53,939 nt of DNA, taken from Fusicatenibacter sp. Its GTDB lineage: Bacteria; Bacillota; Clostridia; Lachnospirales; Lachnospiraceae. Shown piece by piece: positions 43,303 through 51,523 of this stretch (within the stretch, counting starts at the first letter, position 1; the number at the start of each line of letters is the position of its first letter). Both the position numbers and the translations under genes were made by a program. The stretch is from NCBI GenBank assembly GCA_017887445.1, contig JAGHIA010000084.1:1-53939 (forward strand). Reading direction: 5' to 3'. Below the pieces are notes generated by a model. That model was not told the DNA's origin. It did no database searches and saw nothing but the letters and a program-made list of their open reading frames with translations.

Positions 43303-44376
43303 ATGGACAGACTTTGGTGGAATCATATTACGAAAGCACATAAATTTCTGGAAGATATCGTTGCGTCTGCCGCGGAGGGGAAAAGTATTATTCTTTCCCT
43401 GCCGGCCTATGTGCCATGGAGGGATACGCTCCTGGAACTGGTGGAGGAACAGCTGAAGCTGGAAAACCCCAAAAACGCGCTGGATCAGATCTACTGCCCC
43501 AAGGAAGAAGTTGGTCTGTTCCTTTTAAACAGATATTGCAGGAGCGAGAGACGCGCGACTTACCGCTATGGAATGACCTATGCGGAATTCCTTGGAAAGT
43601 GCGAAGACACGGTACTGAACGACAGGTATCTGTGGGTGACAGACATTCCGCAGAACAGATTCGACGAGTGGATACGGTTTATTGTGGAGTACAATAAAAA
43701 TGTCGTGGACAAGACGCCGGCGGTTTTTATCCTTGAAACGAAAGGGGAAGGCTTTGCCAACCGCGCGGGAAAGGGAATGAAAAAGCTGGTGTTTGACAGG
43801 CAGATCGGATGGTACGACAAATTTGCCTTCTGCGCGCTGGCTGCGGCGGACAACCGGTGCAGAGAATATCTCCGGCCATATCTGGCGGAGCTTGTGGCGA
43901 CGATCTGCAGCGAGGATATTGAGCTGTGCGCGGCGTGTGTGACCAGAGGGCAGGAATTTCTGGAAGACCCGGCAGGCGTGATCCGCGACATTATCCGCAG
44001 TGAATGCAGAAGCAGCCAAGAGAATTATACGTTTTCCCTCTCGGAGGAAGAGATAAAGACCAGGGTCTGGGAAACTCAGCTGAAAAGTGTATTTCCTGTC
44101 ATAGAAAAATACCGGAGCGCTTTTATCCGAAAGCACGAAAAAGCGATTTCCCGGGCGCTGCCGATCACAAGCTCCAACGGCGAAAAAATTACAAATCCGC
44201 AGGATGTGGAGATCGGCACTCTGGTATATATGGCAGGAAAAGGGGATATTTCACTGGACCCTGCAGGTTATGAGACGCTTGCGGCGTTCAGGGACGCCAG
44301 AAACCGGCTGGCCCATTTGACGGCGCTTGCCCTGGACGCGGTGGATCTGCTTCTGAAAAAGGGAACTTCCCTGTAA
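43303..44376 (+). CDS. HEPN-motif protein, last gene of the kptA operon
   Basis: 357 residues, starting one base after the giant gene's stop. Most of the protein is unrecognised: an alpha/beta N-terminal half with SIILSLPAYVPWRDTLLELV and VFILETKGEGF strands looks like a degenerate P-loop or Rossmann fold without Walker A. The C-terminal helices end in FRDARNRLAHLTAL, where R333-N-x3-H338 fits the R-x4-6-H motif of HEPN domains, often metal-independent RNases in toxin and defence systems. The motif alone does not prove activity, since some HEPN domains only bind. In context it is the candidate effector of the operon. Confidence 0.7.
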   Translation: MDRLWWNHITKAHKFLEDIVASAAEGKSIILSLPAYVPWRDTLLELVEEQLKLENPKNALDQIYCPKEEVGLFLLNRYCRSERRATYRYGMTYAEFLGKCEDTVLNDRYLWVTDIPQNRFDEWIRFIVEYNKNVVDKTPAVFILETKGEGFANRAGKGMKKLVFDRQIGWYDKFAFCALAAADNRCREYLRPYLAELVATICSEDIELCAACVTRGQEFLEDPAGVIRDIIRSECRSSQENYTFSLSEEEIKTRVWETQLKSVFPVIEKYRSAFIRKHEKAISRALPITSSNGEKITNPQDVEIGTLVYMAGKGDISLDPAGYETLAAFRDARNRLAHLTALALDAVDLLLKKGTSL

Positions 44377-44406
44377 AATATATTTGCACAGGCGCCAAGC
44401 CAGGCA

Positions 44407-44454
44407 AAGGCTGCCGTGGGAAACGAAAGATGTTTCCTGCGGCAGCCTTTTTTT
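44407..44454 (+). terminator. Strong terminator of the kptA operon
   Basis: AAGGCTGCCG (44407-44416) and GGAAAC (44419-44424) pair with GTTTCC (44432-44437) and CGGCAGCCTT (44440-44449), followed by a run of seven T. It ends the four-gene unit that starts at 35610. Confidence 0.9.
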
Positions 44455-44498
44455 CGAAAAAGGCAACGGTTCAGCTGGCCAGATTGTTACTGAAAAAG
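44455..44498. repeat. 28-bp palindromic MITE relative with near-perfect 8-bp duplication
   Basis: The palindrome is 44463-44490, GCAACGGTTCAG...GATTGTTAC. It stands between CGAAAAAG (44455-44462) and TGAAAAAG (44491-44498), a 7/8 match of the size seen for the 144-bp MITEs. It looks like a minimal, internally deleted member of that family. Confidence 0.55.
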
Positions 44499-44597
44499 TG
44501 CAGGCGGTCCTGTTGTCCGAAAGGCGGAGGGTATGAAGCCGCAGTAAAAAACATAAAATAATATGACGCGGAAACAGAGTCTGGGAGGTGTCGCAAA

Positions 44598-45914
44598 ATG
44601 AAAGGATTAATCAAAGAATCAAAGAAAAAACCGATGAAGAAATCAATGAAGAAATCAATGAAAAAATCAATCAGGGAATCAATGAGAGGACCATGGAGAA
44701 AGATCATCCCCCTTCTGCTGGCGGCCATACTCACCGTCCAGGGAAGCTTTTCTGTGAACGTACATACGGTCCTGGCGGAGGAACTGGAGGAAACGGAGCT
44801 GTACGCCAGATCCGCCTGCCTCCTGGACGGCGATTCCGGTCGGGAGCTGTACGGCAAAGACGCGCAGACCCCGCTTCCCATGGCCAGCACCACAAAGATC
44901 ATGACCTGTATTCTGGCTCTGGAGCAGGGGGATCTGCAGCAGACGGTCACGGCGTCGGCCCGGGCGGCGGGTCAGCCAAAGGTTCATCTTGGCATTCGTG
45001 AAGGACAGCAGTTTTTGCTGGAAGACCTTCTGTACGCGCTGATGCTGGAGTCTTTCAATGACGCTGCGGTGATGATCGCCGAGGGCGTGGCCGGTTCTGT
45101 GGAGGCATTTTCCGGCCTGATGAACGAGAAGGCGGAGCAGATCGGCTGCACGGACACACACTTTGTCACGCCCAATGGTCTGGACGCGGCGGATGATCAG
45201 GGGGAACACCACACCACGGCAGCGGATCTGGCCCTGATCATGCGCTACTGTATCCGCCAGTCGCCCAAGGCCCAGGAATTTCTGCAGGTGACCCAGACAG
45301 GGGCCTATACCTTCTGGGATGTGGAGCATACCCAGGTGTATACCTGCAGCAACCACAACAGCTTTCTCCAGATGATGGACGGCGCGCTCTCCGGAAAAAC
45401 CGGTTTTACCTCGAAGGCCGGTTACTGCTATGTGGGCGCGCTGGAGCAGGACGGAAAGTGTTTCATCGTCGCCTTGCTGGCCTGCGGCTGGCCCAACAAT
45501 AAAAGCTACAAATGGTCGGATACAAAAAAGCTGATGAATTACGGACTGGACAATTACGCCTACAGGGATGTGTTTCTCCATGAGTGGGAGCCAGGTCAGG
45601 TCCCGGTGCTCCAGGGACAGTACGACGGCATTCTGGGCGAGACGGACGCGGTGATCCCGCTGGAGCTGTCCGTGGACCGTGAGGCGGAGACGCTGAACCT
45701 TCTGTTGCGGGAGGATGAGCAGGTAAAAGTAACGGCGCATCTTCCTAAGAATCTGCAGGCCCCGGTGAAAGAAGGGGAGCAGGTGGGCGAGGTGATCTAT
45801 ACGTTGGAGGACCGGCAGATCGCTTCCTATCCGGTGTACACCGGGGCGGCCCTGGAGAAGATCGATTTTGGCTGGTGTGTGGAGCAGGTTCTCCAGCGGT
45901 TTGAGGTTCTATAG
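44598..45914 (+). CDS. dacF: D-alanyl-D-alanine carboxypeptidase (DacF-like, PBP5 type)
   Basis: 438 residues. The serine peptidase motifs are complete: S97-T-T-K100, S152-F-N154 and K267-T-G269. The C-terminal region (about 330-438) has the beta-rich PBP5_C-like domain and a final amphipathic helix. It trims the last D-Ala of peptidoglycan stem peptides outside the cell. The start is odd: GGGAGGTG sits well before the ATG at 44598, and the first 30 residues are extremely basic with MKKS units before the signal hydrophobic stretch (about 36-56). These come from 12-bp tandem repeats, so a shorter natural start at one of the internal ATGs is possible. Confidence 0.92.
   Translation: MKGLIKESKKKPMKKSMKKSMKKSIRESMRGPWRKIIPLLLAAILTVQGSFSVNVHTVLAEELEETELYARSACLLDGDSGRELYGKDAQTPLPMASTTKIMTCILALEQGDLQQTVTASARAAGQPKVHLGIREGQQFLLEDLLYALMLESFNDAAVMIAEGVAGSVEAFSGLMNEKAEQIGCTDTHFVTPNGLDAADDQGEHHTTAADLALIMRYCIRQSPKAQEFLQVTQTGAYTFWDVEHTQVYTCSNHNSFLQMMDGALSGKTGFTSKAGYCYVGALEQDGKCFIVALLACGWPNNKSYKWSDTKKLMNYGLDNYAYRDVFLHEWEPGQVPVLQGQYDGILGETDAVIPLELSVDREAETLNLLLREDEQVKVTAHLPKNLQAPVKEGEQVGEVIYTLEDRQIASYPVYTGAALEKIDFGWCVEQVLQRFEVL
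44631..44681 (+). repeat. 12-bp tandem repeats at the 5' end of the carboxypeptidase gene
   Basis: ATGAAGAAATCA-type units repeat three times, then decay (ATCAGGGAATCA). They code for MKKS repeats ahead of the signal peptide. Unit loss or gain would keep the frame and only change the length of the basic leader. Confidence 0.7.
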
Positions 45915-45929
45915 AGCGTGTTTGAAACT

Positions 45930-46110
45930 TAGGTATCACAAAGGTGCTGGGCACGGAACCGGGAAATCATCAGGATTTCCTGGTGAATTACGCCGGTACC
46001 CGTCCGGCGGGACGCTGGGCCGCTTAGAGTTTCCGCATCTTCGCGGCAGTCCCCAATCCCCACCAGCCGCCCGCACCCCTTCGCGTTCGTCCGCCTGCCT
46101 TCACTTTCCT
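45930..46110 (-). repeat. Half copy of the long palindromic element family
   Basis: On the minus strand this reads like one arm plus part of the core of the elements at 53211 and 53686. Shared parts are GCGGACGAACGCG at its edge, GATGCGGAAAC and CTAAGCGG in the arm, CCCGCCGGACGGGTACC at the arm/core junction (46000 region), and the core hairpin GGAAATC-CTGAT-GATTTCC (45962-45980 on the plus strand). The second arm is missing, so it is a decayed copy. It occupies nearly all of the gap between dacF and pfp. Confidence 0.75.
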
Positions 46111-46139
46111 TGACACCGGCACCTGTTTGCGGGTATGAT
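46110..46139 (+). promoter_or_regulatory. Promoter of the phosphofructokinase gene
   Basis: A perfect -35 TTGACA (46110-46115) and -10 TATGAT (46134-46139) with 18-bp spacing, about 70 bp ahead of the start codon. It begins right where the palindromic repeat ends. Confidence 0.8.
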
Positions 46140-46207
46140 AGAGACAGGAAATTTTCGGAAAAGCCGGAAAACCAAAAAACATCGTCACGAAAAAGAAAGG
46201 AGCTGAC

Positions 46208-47434
46208 ATGATGAAAAATTTATTAGTCGCACAGTCCGGCGGTCCCACCGCCGCCATCAACGCAACGCTGGCCGGAGTTTTCCAGACAGCGGTGGGTTCC
46301 GACCAGGTGGATAAGATCTACGGGGCGGTCAACGGCATCCAGGGCGTTATGGAGGAGCATTTTGTGGATCTGCGGGAGCTGCTCGCCAGCACCCAGGATC
46401 AGGAGCTGTTAAGCCAGACGCCGGCGGCCGCTCTTGGTTCCTGCCGCCTGAAGCTGAAAGACCCGGCCAAAGACCCGTCAGATTTTGAGAAGATCATCGC
46501 CATTTTCCGCAAGCATGAGATTCATTATTTCATCTATATTGGCGGAAATGATTCCATGGATACCGTGGACAAGCTGTCTGCCTATGTGAAAGCCAGCGGC
46601 ATCGACGATATCTGGGTAATGGGCGCGCCGAAAACCATCGACAATGATCTGATGGGCACGGCCCATTGCCCTGGTTTTGGTTCTGCGGCAAAATACATCG
46701 CGGCCACATTCGCCGAGCTTGAGCGGGACTGTCACGTTTACAGCGTCAAGGCGGTCACCATCGTGGAGGTTATGGGGCGGAACGCCGGCTGGCTGACCGC
46801 GGCGTCTTCTCTGGCACGGCAGAACGGCGGAGAAGGCCCGGCGCTGATCTATCTGTGCGAGACACCTTTCGATACGGAAAAATTCCTTCAGGATGTGCAG
46901 GAGCAGCTGAAGGTGCGGGACAGCGTTCTGATCGCAATCAGCGAAGGGATCCATGACGCTCAGGGAAGGTATCTGTCCGAGCAGACCCAGAGCGGGGCCA
47001 CGGACAATTTTGGCCACAGCTATATTGCGGGAGCGGCCGGCGTCCTGGAACAGCTGGTGCGGGACAGAATTGGCTGCAAGGTACGTTCCATCGAGCTGAA
47101 TCTGATGCAAAGATGCGCGGCTCATATCGCCAGCAGCACAGACATCCGCGAGTCTCAGATGCTGGGAAGAAAAGCCTGCCAGTGCGCGCTGGACGGAAAG
47201 AGCGGGCGTATGGCGGCAATCCGCCGCGTCAGCGACGAGCCTTATCGTATCGAGCTGACCGACGTGCCCGTGAGTGAGTCTGCCAACGCGGAGAAGACGG
47301 TGCCCGCAGCTTGGATCACACCGGAAGGAAACGATGTCACAAAGGAAATGACCGCTTATCTGAAACCGTTGATCCAGGGCGAGTCCCAGGTGATCTATAA
47401 AAACGGGATCCCGTGCCATATTCAGCTGTATTAA
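46208..47434 (+). CDS. pfp: 6-phosphofructokinase, PPi-dependent type
   Basis: 408 residues. QSGGPTAAINATLAG at the N-terminus and VEVMGRNAGWL identify phosphofructokinase. The residues that separate donor types read G112-G-N-D115-S and P141-K142-TIDND: an Asp in the place of the ATP-enzyme's second Gly and a Lys in PKTIDND instead of PGTIDND. Both are known marks of pyrophosphate use. The enzyme would phosphorylate fructose-6-phosphate reversibly with PPi in glycolysis. AAAGGAG precedes two adjacent ATGs (46208, 46211). Confidence 0.92.
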   Translation: MMKNLLVAQSGGPTAAINATLAGVFQTAVGSDQVDKIYGAVNGIQGVMEEHFVDLRELLASTQDQELLSQTPAAALGSCRLKLKDPAKDPSDFEKIIAIFRKHEIHYFIYIGGNDSMDTVDKLSAYVKASGIDDIWVMGAPKTIDNDLMGTAHCPGFGSAAKYIAATFAELERDCHVYSVKAVTIVEVMGRNAGWLTAASSLARQNGGEGPALIYLCETPFDTEKFLQDVQEQLKVRDSVLIAISEGIHDAQGRYLSEQTQSGATDNFGHSYIAGAAGVLEQLVRDRIGCKVRSIELNLMQRCAAHIASSTDIRESQMLGRKACQCALDGKSGRMAAIRRVSDEPYRIELTDVPVSESANAEKTVPAAWITPEGNDVTKEMTAYLKPLIQGESQVIYKNGIPCHIQLY

Positions 47435-47470
47435 GATGGAGCCCCGCTCACACCTGAATCATGTTCTCAC

Positions 47471-47527
47471 GCCGCAAACAGCAAGTGTTTGCGGCTGCTG
47501 TGAATCGTAACGTACCGTTACTTTTTT
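47471..47527 (+). terminator. Two hairpins ending the pfp transcript
   Basis: The first is a perfect 9-bp stem GCCGCAAAC/GTTTGCGGC (47471-47495) without a T-run. The second is GTAACG-TAC-CGTTAC (47507-47521) followed by six T (47522-47527), which looks like the actual terminator although its stem is short. Confidence 0.6.
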
Positions 47528-47550
47528 CTGACAAAAACACACAAAAGCTA

Positions 47551-47579
47551 TTGAAAAAAAAATGAAAAACAGCTATTAT
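47551..47579 (+). promoter_or_regulatory. Promoter of the Na+-decarboxylase operon
   Basis: TTGAAA (47551-47556) and TATTAT (47574-47579) at exactly 17 bp, in a long A-rich stretch that could act as an UP-like element. The leader to the ATG at 47644 would be about 58 nt. GGAGG just before the start is the ribosome site. Confidence 0.75.
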
Positions 47580-47643
47580 AGATACATGTATAAAATTTTG
47601 CTAAAGATTTTATAATGCATTATATAAGATGGAGGTTTAGAGA

Positions 47644-49077
47644 ATGAGTAACACAGCACAAAGTTTAGCAGGCACAAGAATCGCCTCTTTGCTGGACGAA
47701 AACAGCTTTGTTGAGATCGGCGGCCAGATCACGGCCAGAAGCACCGATTTCAATATGGCTGCCATTGAGACGCCGTCTGACGGTGTCATCACAGGCTATG
47801 GCGTGATCGACGGAACGTTGGTATACGTTTACAGCCAGGATGCTTCCGTTATGAACGGCACAGTCGGCGAAATGCACGCAAAAAAAATCACAAAGCTGTA
47901 TGAGTTTGCCCGCAAGACAGGCTCGCCGGTCATCGGACTGGTAGACTGCGCAGGTATGCGTCTTCAGGAAGCTACGGACGCGCTCAACGGTTTCGGCCAG
48001 GTATATATGGCTCAGGCGATGGCGTCCGGAGTTATTCCGCAGATCACGGCAGTGTTCGGAACCTGCGGCGGCGGTATGGCGCTGATCCCGGCTCTGACAG
48101 ACTTTACGTTTATGGAAGAGAAAAAAGGAAAACTGTTTGTGAATTCTCCCAACGCGCTGGATGGCAATATCGCTTCCAAATGCGATACCGCCGCAGCGGC
48201 GTTCCAGAGTGAGGAGACAGGTCTTGTGGACGTGGTAGGAAGCGAAGCGGACATTCTGGCCCAGATCCGTCAGTTGGTGGGAATGCTTCCGTCCAACAAC
48301 GAGGACGAGGCGTATGTCGACTGCACCGACAATCTGAACCGCGCATGCCCGGAGCTGGCCAACTGTGCAGGCGACACCGGGATCCTGCTGTCTCAGATCA
48401 GCGACAACGGCGTTGTTTTTGAAGTAAAGAGAAATTACGCGAAGGATATGGTCACCGCGCTGATCTGTCTGAACGGCGCTACCGTAGGCGCAGTGGCAAA
48501 CCGCAGCGAAATCTACAGCCAGGACGGCACGGTCGAGGCAACGTTCGACGGTACCCTCAGCGCGAAAGGCGCAAAGAAAGCGGCTGATTTCGTGAAATTC
48601 TGCGATGCCTTCGGAATTCCGGTCCTGACCATCACAAACGTAAAGGGCTTCAAAGCCACCAAATGCTCCGAGAAGTTTATGGCACGCAACGCCGCGGAAC
48701 TGGCCTACGCCTTTGCTGACGCGACGGTTCCCAAGGTAAACGTGATCGTAGGACAGGCCTACGGAAGCGCATATCTGACCATGAACAGCAAATCCATCGG
48801 CGCGGATATGGTATTCGCATGGCCGGGCGCGGAAATCGGTATGATGGACGCGAAGGCAGCGGCGAAGATCATGTATGCGGACGCAGACCTGGCGACTATC
48901 AACGAGAAAGCCGCCGAGTACGCGACTCTGCAGAACAATGTGACATCTGCGGCGAGAAGAGGATATGTAGATACGATCATCGAGCCGGAAGATACACGCA
49001 AGTATGTGATCGGCGCATTTGAAATGCTCTATAGCAAGAGAGAAGACAGACCGGACAGAAAACATGGTACGGTATAA
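47644..49077 (+). CDS. mmdA: Carboxyltransferase subunit (MmdA/PccB-like) of a Na+-translocating decarboxylase
   Basis: 477 residues, in the range of MmdA/PCC-beta-type biotin-dependent carboxyltransferases. Two crotonase-like halves are visible: N-terminal with YSQDASVMNGTVGEMHAKKI and FGTCGGGMAL (oxyanion hole Gly), C-terminal with GIPVLTITNVKGF, GQAYGSAYLTM and VFAWPGAEIGMM. It should move CO2 from a CoA-ester such as methylmalonyl-CoA (or a similar acyl-CoA) to the biotin of the carrier at 49906. The exact acyl group cannot be told from sequence. First gene of a five-gene operon. Confidence 0.88.
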   Translation: MSNTAQSLAGTRIASLLDENSFVEIGGQITARSTDFNMAAIETPSDGVITGYGVIDGTLVYVYSQDASVMNGTVGEMHAKKITKLYEFARKTGSPVIGLVDCAGMRLQEATDALNGFGQVYMAQAMASGVIPQITAVFGTCGGGMALIPALTDFTFMEEKKGKLFVNSPNALDGNIASKCDTAAAAFQSEETGLVDVVGSEADILAQIRQLVGMLPSNNEDEAYVDCTDNLNRACPELANCAGDTGILLSQISDNGVVFEVKRNYAKDMVTALICLNGATVGAVANRSEIYSQDGTVEATFDGTLSAKGAKKAADFVKFCDAFGIPVLTITNVKGFKATKCSEKFMARNAAELAYAFADATVPKVNVIVGQAYGSAYLTMNSKSIGADMVFAWPGAEIGMMDAKAAAKIMYADADLATINEKAAEYATLQNNVTSAARRGYVDTIIEPEDTRKYVIGAFEMLYSKREDRPDRKHGTV

Positions 49078-49091
49078 GGAAGGTGGGGCAG

Positions 49092-49886
49092 ATGAATAAG
49101 AATTGGAAGAAACTTGTGAGCCTTCTCCTGAGTCTGACCTGTGTCCTGGCAATGTCCGCGGTTTCCGTATTTGCAGAAACAAAATCCACACCTGCGTATA
49201 TGCCCGTAGAAGCATCTACGCTGGACAGTATGCTTTCCACCAGCGAGTCCCTGATCGATGAGCTGTGCAATTATACTGACGAGGAACTGGAAAGTCTGAA
49301 GGCTTCTTCTTATCAGTTTACCGTTCGTGCCGTTGAGGCATGGCAGGAGGTAAGAGACGAGCTGGGAGAACTGGTAAGCTATGACACGGAAGCGGCTGAG
49401 TACGAGGTGGAAGGCGAGTTTGTCACCTGTACGATCCCGGCTGAATTTGAGAAAAATCCGGCGACGGTCCGTGTTTACTGGAATATGATGAACTCCCAGG
49501 CGACGGATATGACCTTTACCGTTGAAAACTCTATGGACGTACTGATGGGCGAAGCGGGACTGAACACGGTGACGGGACTGTGCGTTGTGTTCGCGGTTCT
49601 GATCTTCCTGATCATTGTCATCTACATGTTCGGAAAGATTGGCTCCGGCAGCAAGCCGCAGGCAGAGGAACCGAAAAAAGCTCCGGCAGCGCCGGCTCCG
49701 AAGCCAGCGCCATCACCGGCGCCGGCAGCTCCTGTGGCAGCGGCGGCAGCTCAGGATGATATTGAACTTCAGATCGTTCTTGGCATGGCCATTGCCATGT
49801 ACGAGGAGGAGACAGGCGCGGCAGGCGGAGACAGCTATGTCGTGCGCAGCATCCGCAAAAACAGAAAAAACAACTGGAAAAGATAA
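49092..49886 (+). CDS. OadG-like membrane subunit with extracytoplasmic domain
   Basis: 264 residues from the ATG at 49092 (AAGGTGGGG upstream). A signal peptide (about 1-29, ending FAE) precedes an extracytoplasmic domain of 120 residues resembling DUF3887-type modules. Then come one membrane segment (about 160-182, GLCVVFAVLIFLIIVIYMF), an Ala/Pro-rich linker and a short cytoplasmic tail ending SYVVRSIRKNRKNNWKR. Classic OadG is only about 80 residues; this enlarged form is common in Clostridia. It anchors the carboxyltransferase and carrier to the beta subunit. Confidence 0.82.
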   Translation: MNKNWKKLVSLLLSLTCVLAMSAVSVFAETKSTPAYMPVEASTLDSMLSTSESLIDELCNYTDEELESLKASSYQFTVRAVEAWQEVRDELGELVSYDTEAAEYEVEGEFVTCTIPAEFEKNPATVRVYWNMMNSQATDMTFTVENSMDVLMGEAGLNTVTGLCVVFAVLIFLIIVIYMFGKIGSGSKPQAEEPKKAPAAPAPKPAPSPAPAAPVAAAAAQDDIELQIVLGMAIAMYEEETGAAGGDSYVVRSIRKNRKNNWKR

Positions 49887-49905
49887 CAATTAGGAGGATA
49901 ATACA

Positions 49906-50316
49906 ATGAAAAATTATACCATCACAGTAAATGGAAATGTTTACAATGTAACGGTTGAAGAGGGAATCACCGCAGGCGCGCCTGTAGCGGCAGCAGCTCC
50001 GGCTCCCGCTCCGGCACCGCAGGCAGCGCCGGCTGCTCCGGCTCCCGCAGCAGCGCCGGCCCCGGCACCGGCTCCGAAGGCAGCACCGGCAGGCGCAGCA
50101 GGAAGCATCGAGATCACAGCTTCCGTACCGGGCAAGATCTGCAAGATCGACGCGCCGGCTGGAACTGCTGTAAAGGCAGGCGACAGTGTTGTTGTTCTGG
50201 AAGCCATGAAAATGGAAATCCCGGTTGTTGCTCCTTCTGATGGAACCGTTGCAAGCATCAACGTATCCGTAGGAGACGCTGTAGAGTCCGGTGACGTTCT
50301 CGCAACAATGGATTAA
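49906..50316 (+). CDS. Biotin carboxyl carrier protein (biotinyl domain)
   Basis: 136 residues. A short N-terminal beta region is followed by an Ala/Pro hinge (about 30-66) and a biotinyl domain in which K102 of EAMKMEIPV is the attachment site. It carries carboxybiotin between the carboxyltransferase subunit(s) and the membrane decarboxylase. The Ala-Pro linker has low complexity at DNA level (repeats of gct/gcg-ccg units). TAGGAGG precedes the ATG. Confidence 0.95.
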   Translation: MKNYTITVNGNVYNVTVEEGITAGAPVAAAAPAPAPAPQAAPAAPAPAAAPAPAPAPKAAPAGAAGSIEITASVPGKICKIDAPAGTAVKAGDSVVVLEAMKMEIPVVAPSDGTVASINVSVGDAVESGDVLATMD

Positions 50317-50356
50317 TGAGAGAACCTTGTTGTGACAAGTGACCGGAGGTGGGACG

Positions 50357-51508
50357 ATGATTTTAGATACTTTAAATAATCTCCTCGATCAGACGGCGTT
50401 TATGAGTCTGAGCTGGGGAAATTATGTAATGATTCTGGTGGCATGCTTTTTCCTGTATCTGGCGATCAGACACGGGTTTGAGCCGCTGCTGCTTGTGCCG
50501 ATCGCATTCGGTATGTTACTGGTAAATATTTATCCGGATATCATGGCGGAGCCGTACACAGACGTGCAGGGTCTGGAGCACGCCGGCGGACTGTTCTGGT
50601 ACTTCTTCCAGCTGGATGAGTGGAGCATTCTTCCGTCTCTGATCTTCCTGGGCGTCGGCGCTATGACCGACTTCGGACCTCTGATCGCAAACCCGATCAG
50701 CTTCATCATGGGTGCGGCAGCTCAGCTTGGCATTTATGTGGCGTATTTCATCGCCATTGCCCTGGGATTCAACGGCAGAGAGGCGGCTGCGATCTCCATC
50801 ATCGGAGGCGCGGACGGCCCGACTTCTATTTTCCTGCTGAATAAGCTTGGACAGCAGCATCTGATGGGACCTATCGCTGTGGCGGCATATTCCTATATGT
50901 CTCTGGTTCCCATCATTCAGCCGCCGGTAATGAAGCTTTTTACCACGGAAAAAGAGCGTAAGATCAAAATGGAGCAGCTTCGTCCGGTTTCTAAGCTGGA
51001 GAAGATCCTGTTCCCGGTTGTGATCACGATCGTTGTCTGCCTGCTCCTTCCGTCCACAGCTCCGCTGGTAGGTATGCTGATGCTCGGAAATTTGTTCCGT
51101 GAGTCCGGCGTAGTTCATCAGCTGGCAGAAACAGCGTCCAATGCTTTGATGTACATCGTAGTTATCCTGCTGGGTACTTCCGTAGGCGCATCCACAAGTG
51201 CGGAAGCGTTTATCAACATGGATACGCTGAAAATCGTTGCCCTTGGCCTGATTGCTTTTGTGTTTGGTACAGCCGGCGGTGTCCTTCTTGGCAAGCTGCT
51301 GTGCGTGCTTACTCACGGAAAGATCAATCCGCTGATCGGTTCCGCAGGTGTGTCCGCGGTTCCGATGGCCGCGCGTGTTTCCCAGAAGGTAGGAGCGGAG
51401 GCTGATCCGACCAACTTCCTGCTGATGCATGCGATGGGACCGAATGTTGCCGGCGTTATCGGTACCGCTGTTGCGGCCGGTACCTTTATGGCAATCTTCG
51501 GAGTATAA
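50357..51508 (+). CDS. mmdB: Na+-translocating decarboxylase beta subunit (OadB/MmdB/GcdB)
   Basis: 383 residues from the ATG at 50357, 6 bp after GGAGGTG; the GTG at 50339 is less likely. About nine membrane segments. Family blocks include GVGAMTDFGPLIANP, GGADGPTSIFLLNKL and the C-terminal GVSAVPMAARVSQKVG and MHAMGPNVAGVIGTAV. The Asp in GGADGPTS corresponds to the conserved aspartate of region IIIa needed for Na+ transport. The subunit decarboxylates carboxybiotin and exports Na+. Confidence 0.95.
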   Translation: MILDTLNNLLDQTAFMSLSWGNYVMILVACFFLYLAIRHGFEPLLLVPIAFGMLLVNIYPDIMAEPYTDVQGLEHAGGLFWYFFQLDEWSILPSLIFLGVGAMTDFGPLIANPISFIMGAAAQLGIYVAYFIAIALGFNGREAAAISIIGGADGPTSIFLLNKLGQQHLMGPIAVAAYSYMSLVPIIQPPVMKLFTTEKERKIKMEQLRPVSKLEKILFPVVITIVVCLLLPSTAPLVGMLMLGNLFRESGVVHQLAETASNALMYIVVILLGTSVGASTSAEAFINMDTLKIVALGLIAFVFGTAGGVLLGKLLCVLTHGKINPLIGSAGVSAVPMAARVSQKVGAEADPTNFLLMHAMGPNVAGVIGTAVAAGTFMAIFGV

Positions 51509-51523
51509 AAGAAACTTGTACGG

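Noticed and set aside
47598-47616. TATAAT at 47611 as a second promoter for the decarboxylase operon
   Set aside because: No acceptable -35 box lies 16-18 bp upstream; the pair at 47551/47574 is far better.
47665-49215. A 516-residue minus-strand frame opposite mmdA
   Set aside because: Shadow of strong codon bias in a highly expressed gene; no ribosome site and no recognisable domain.
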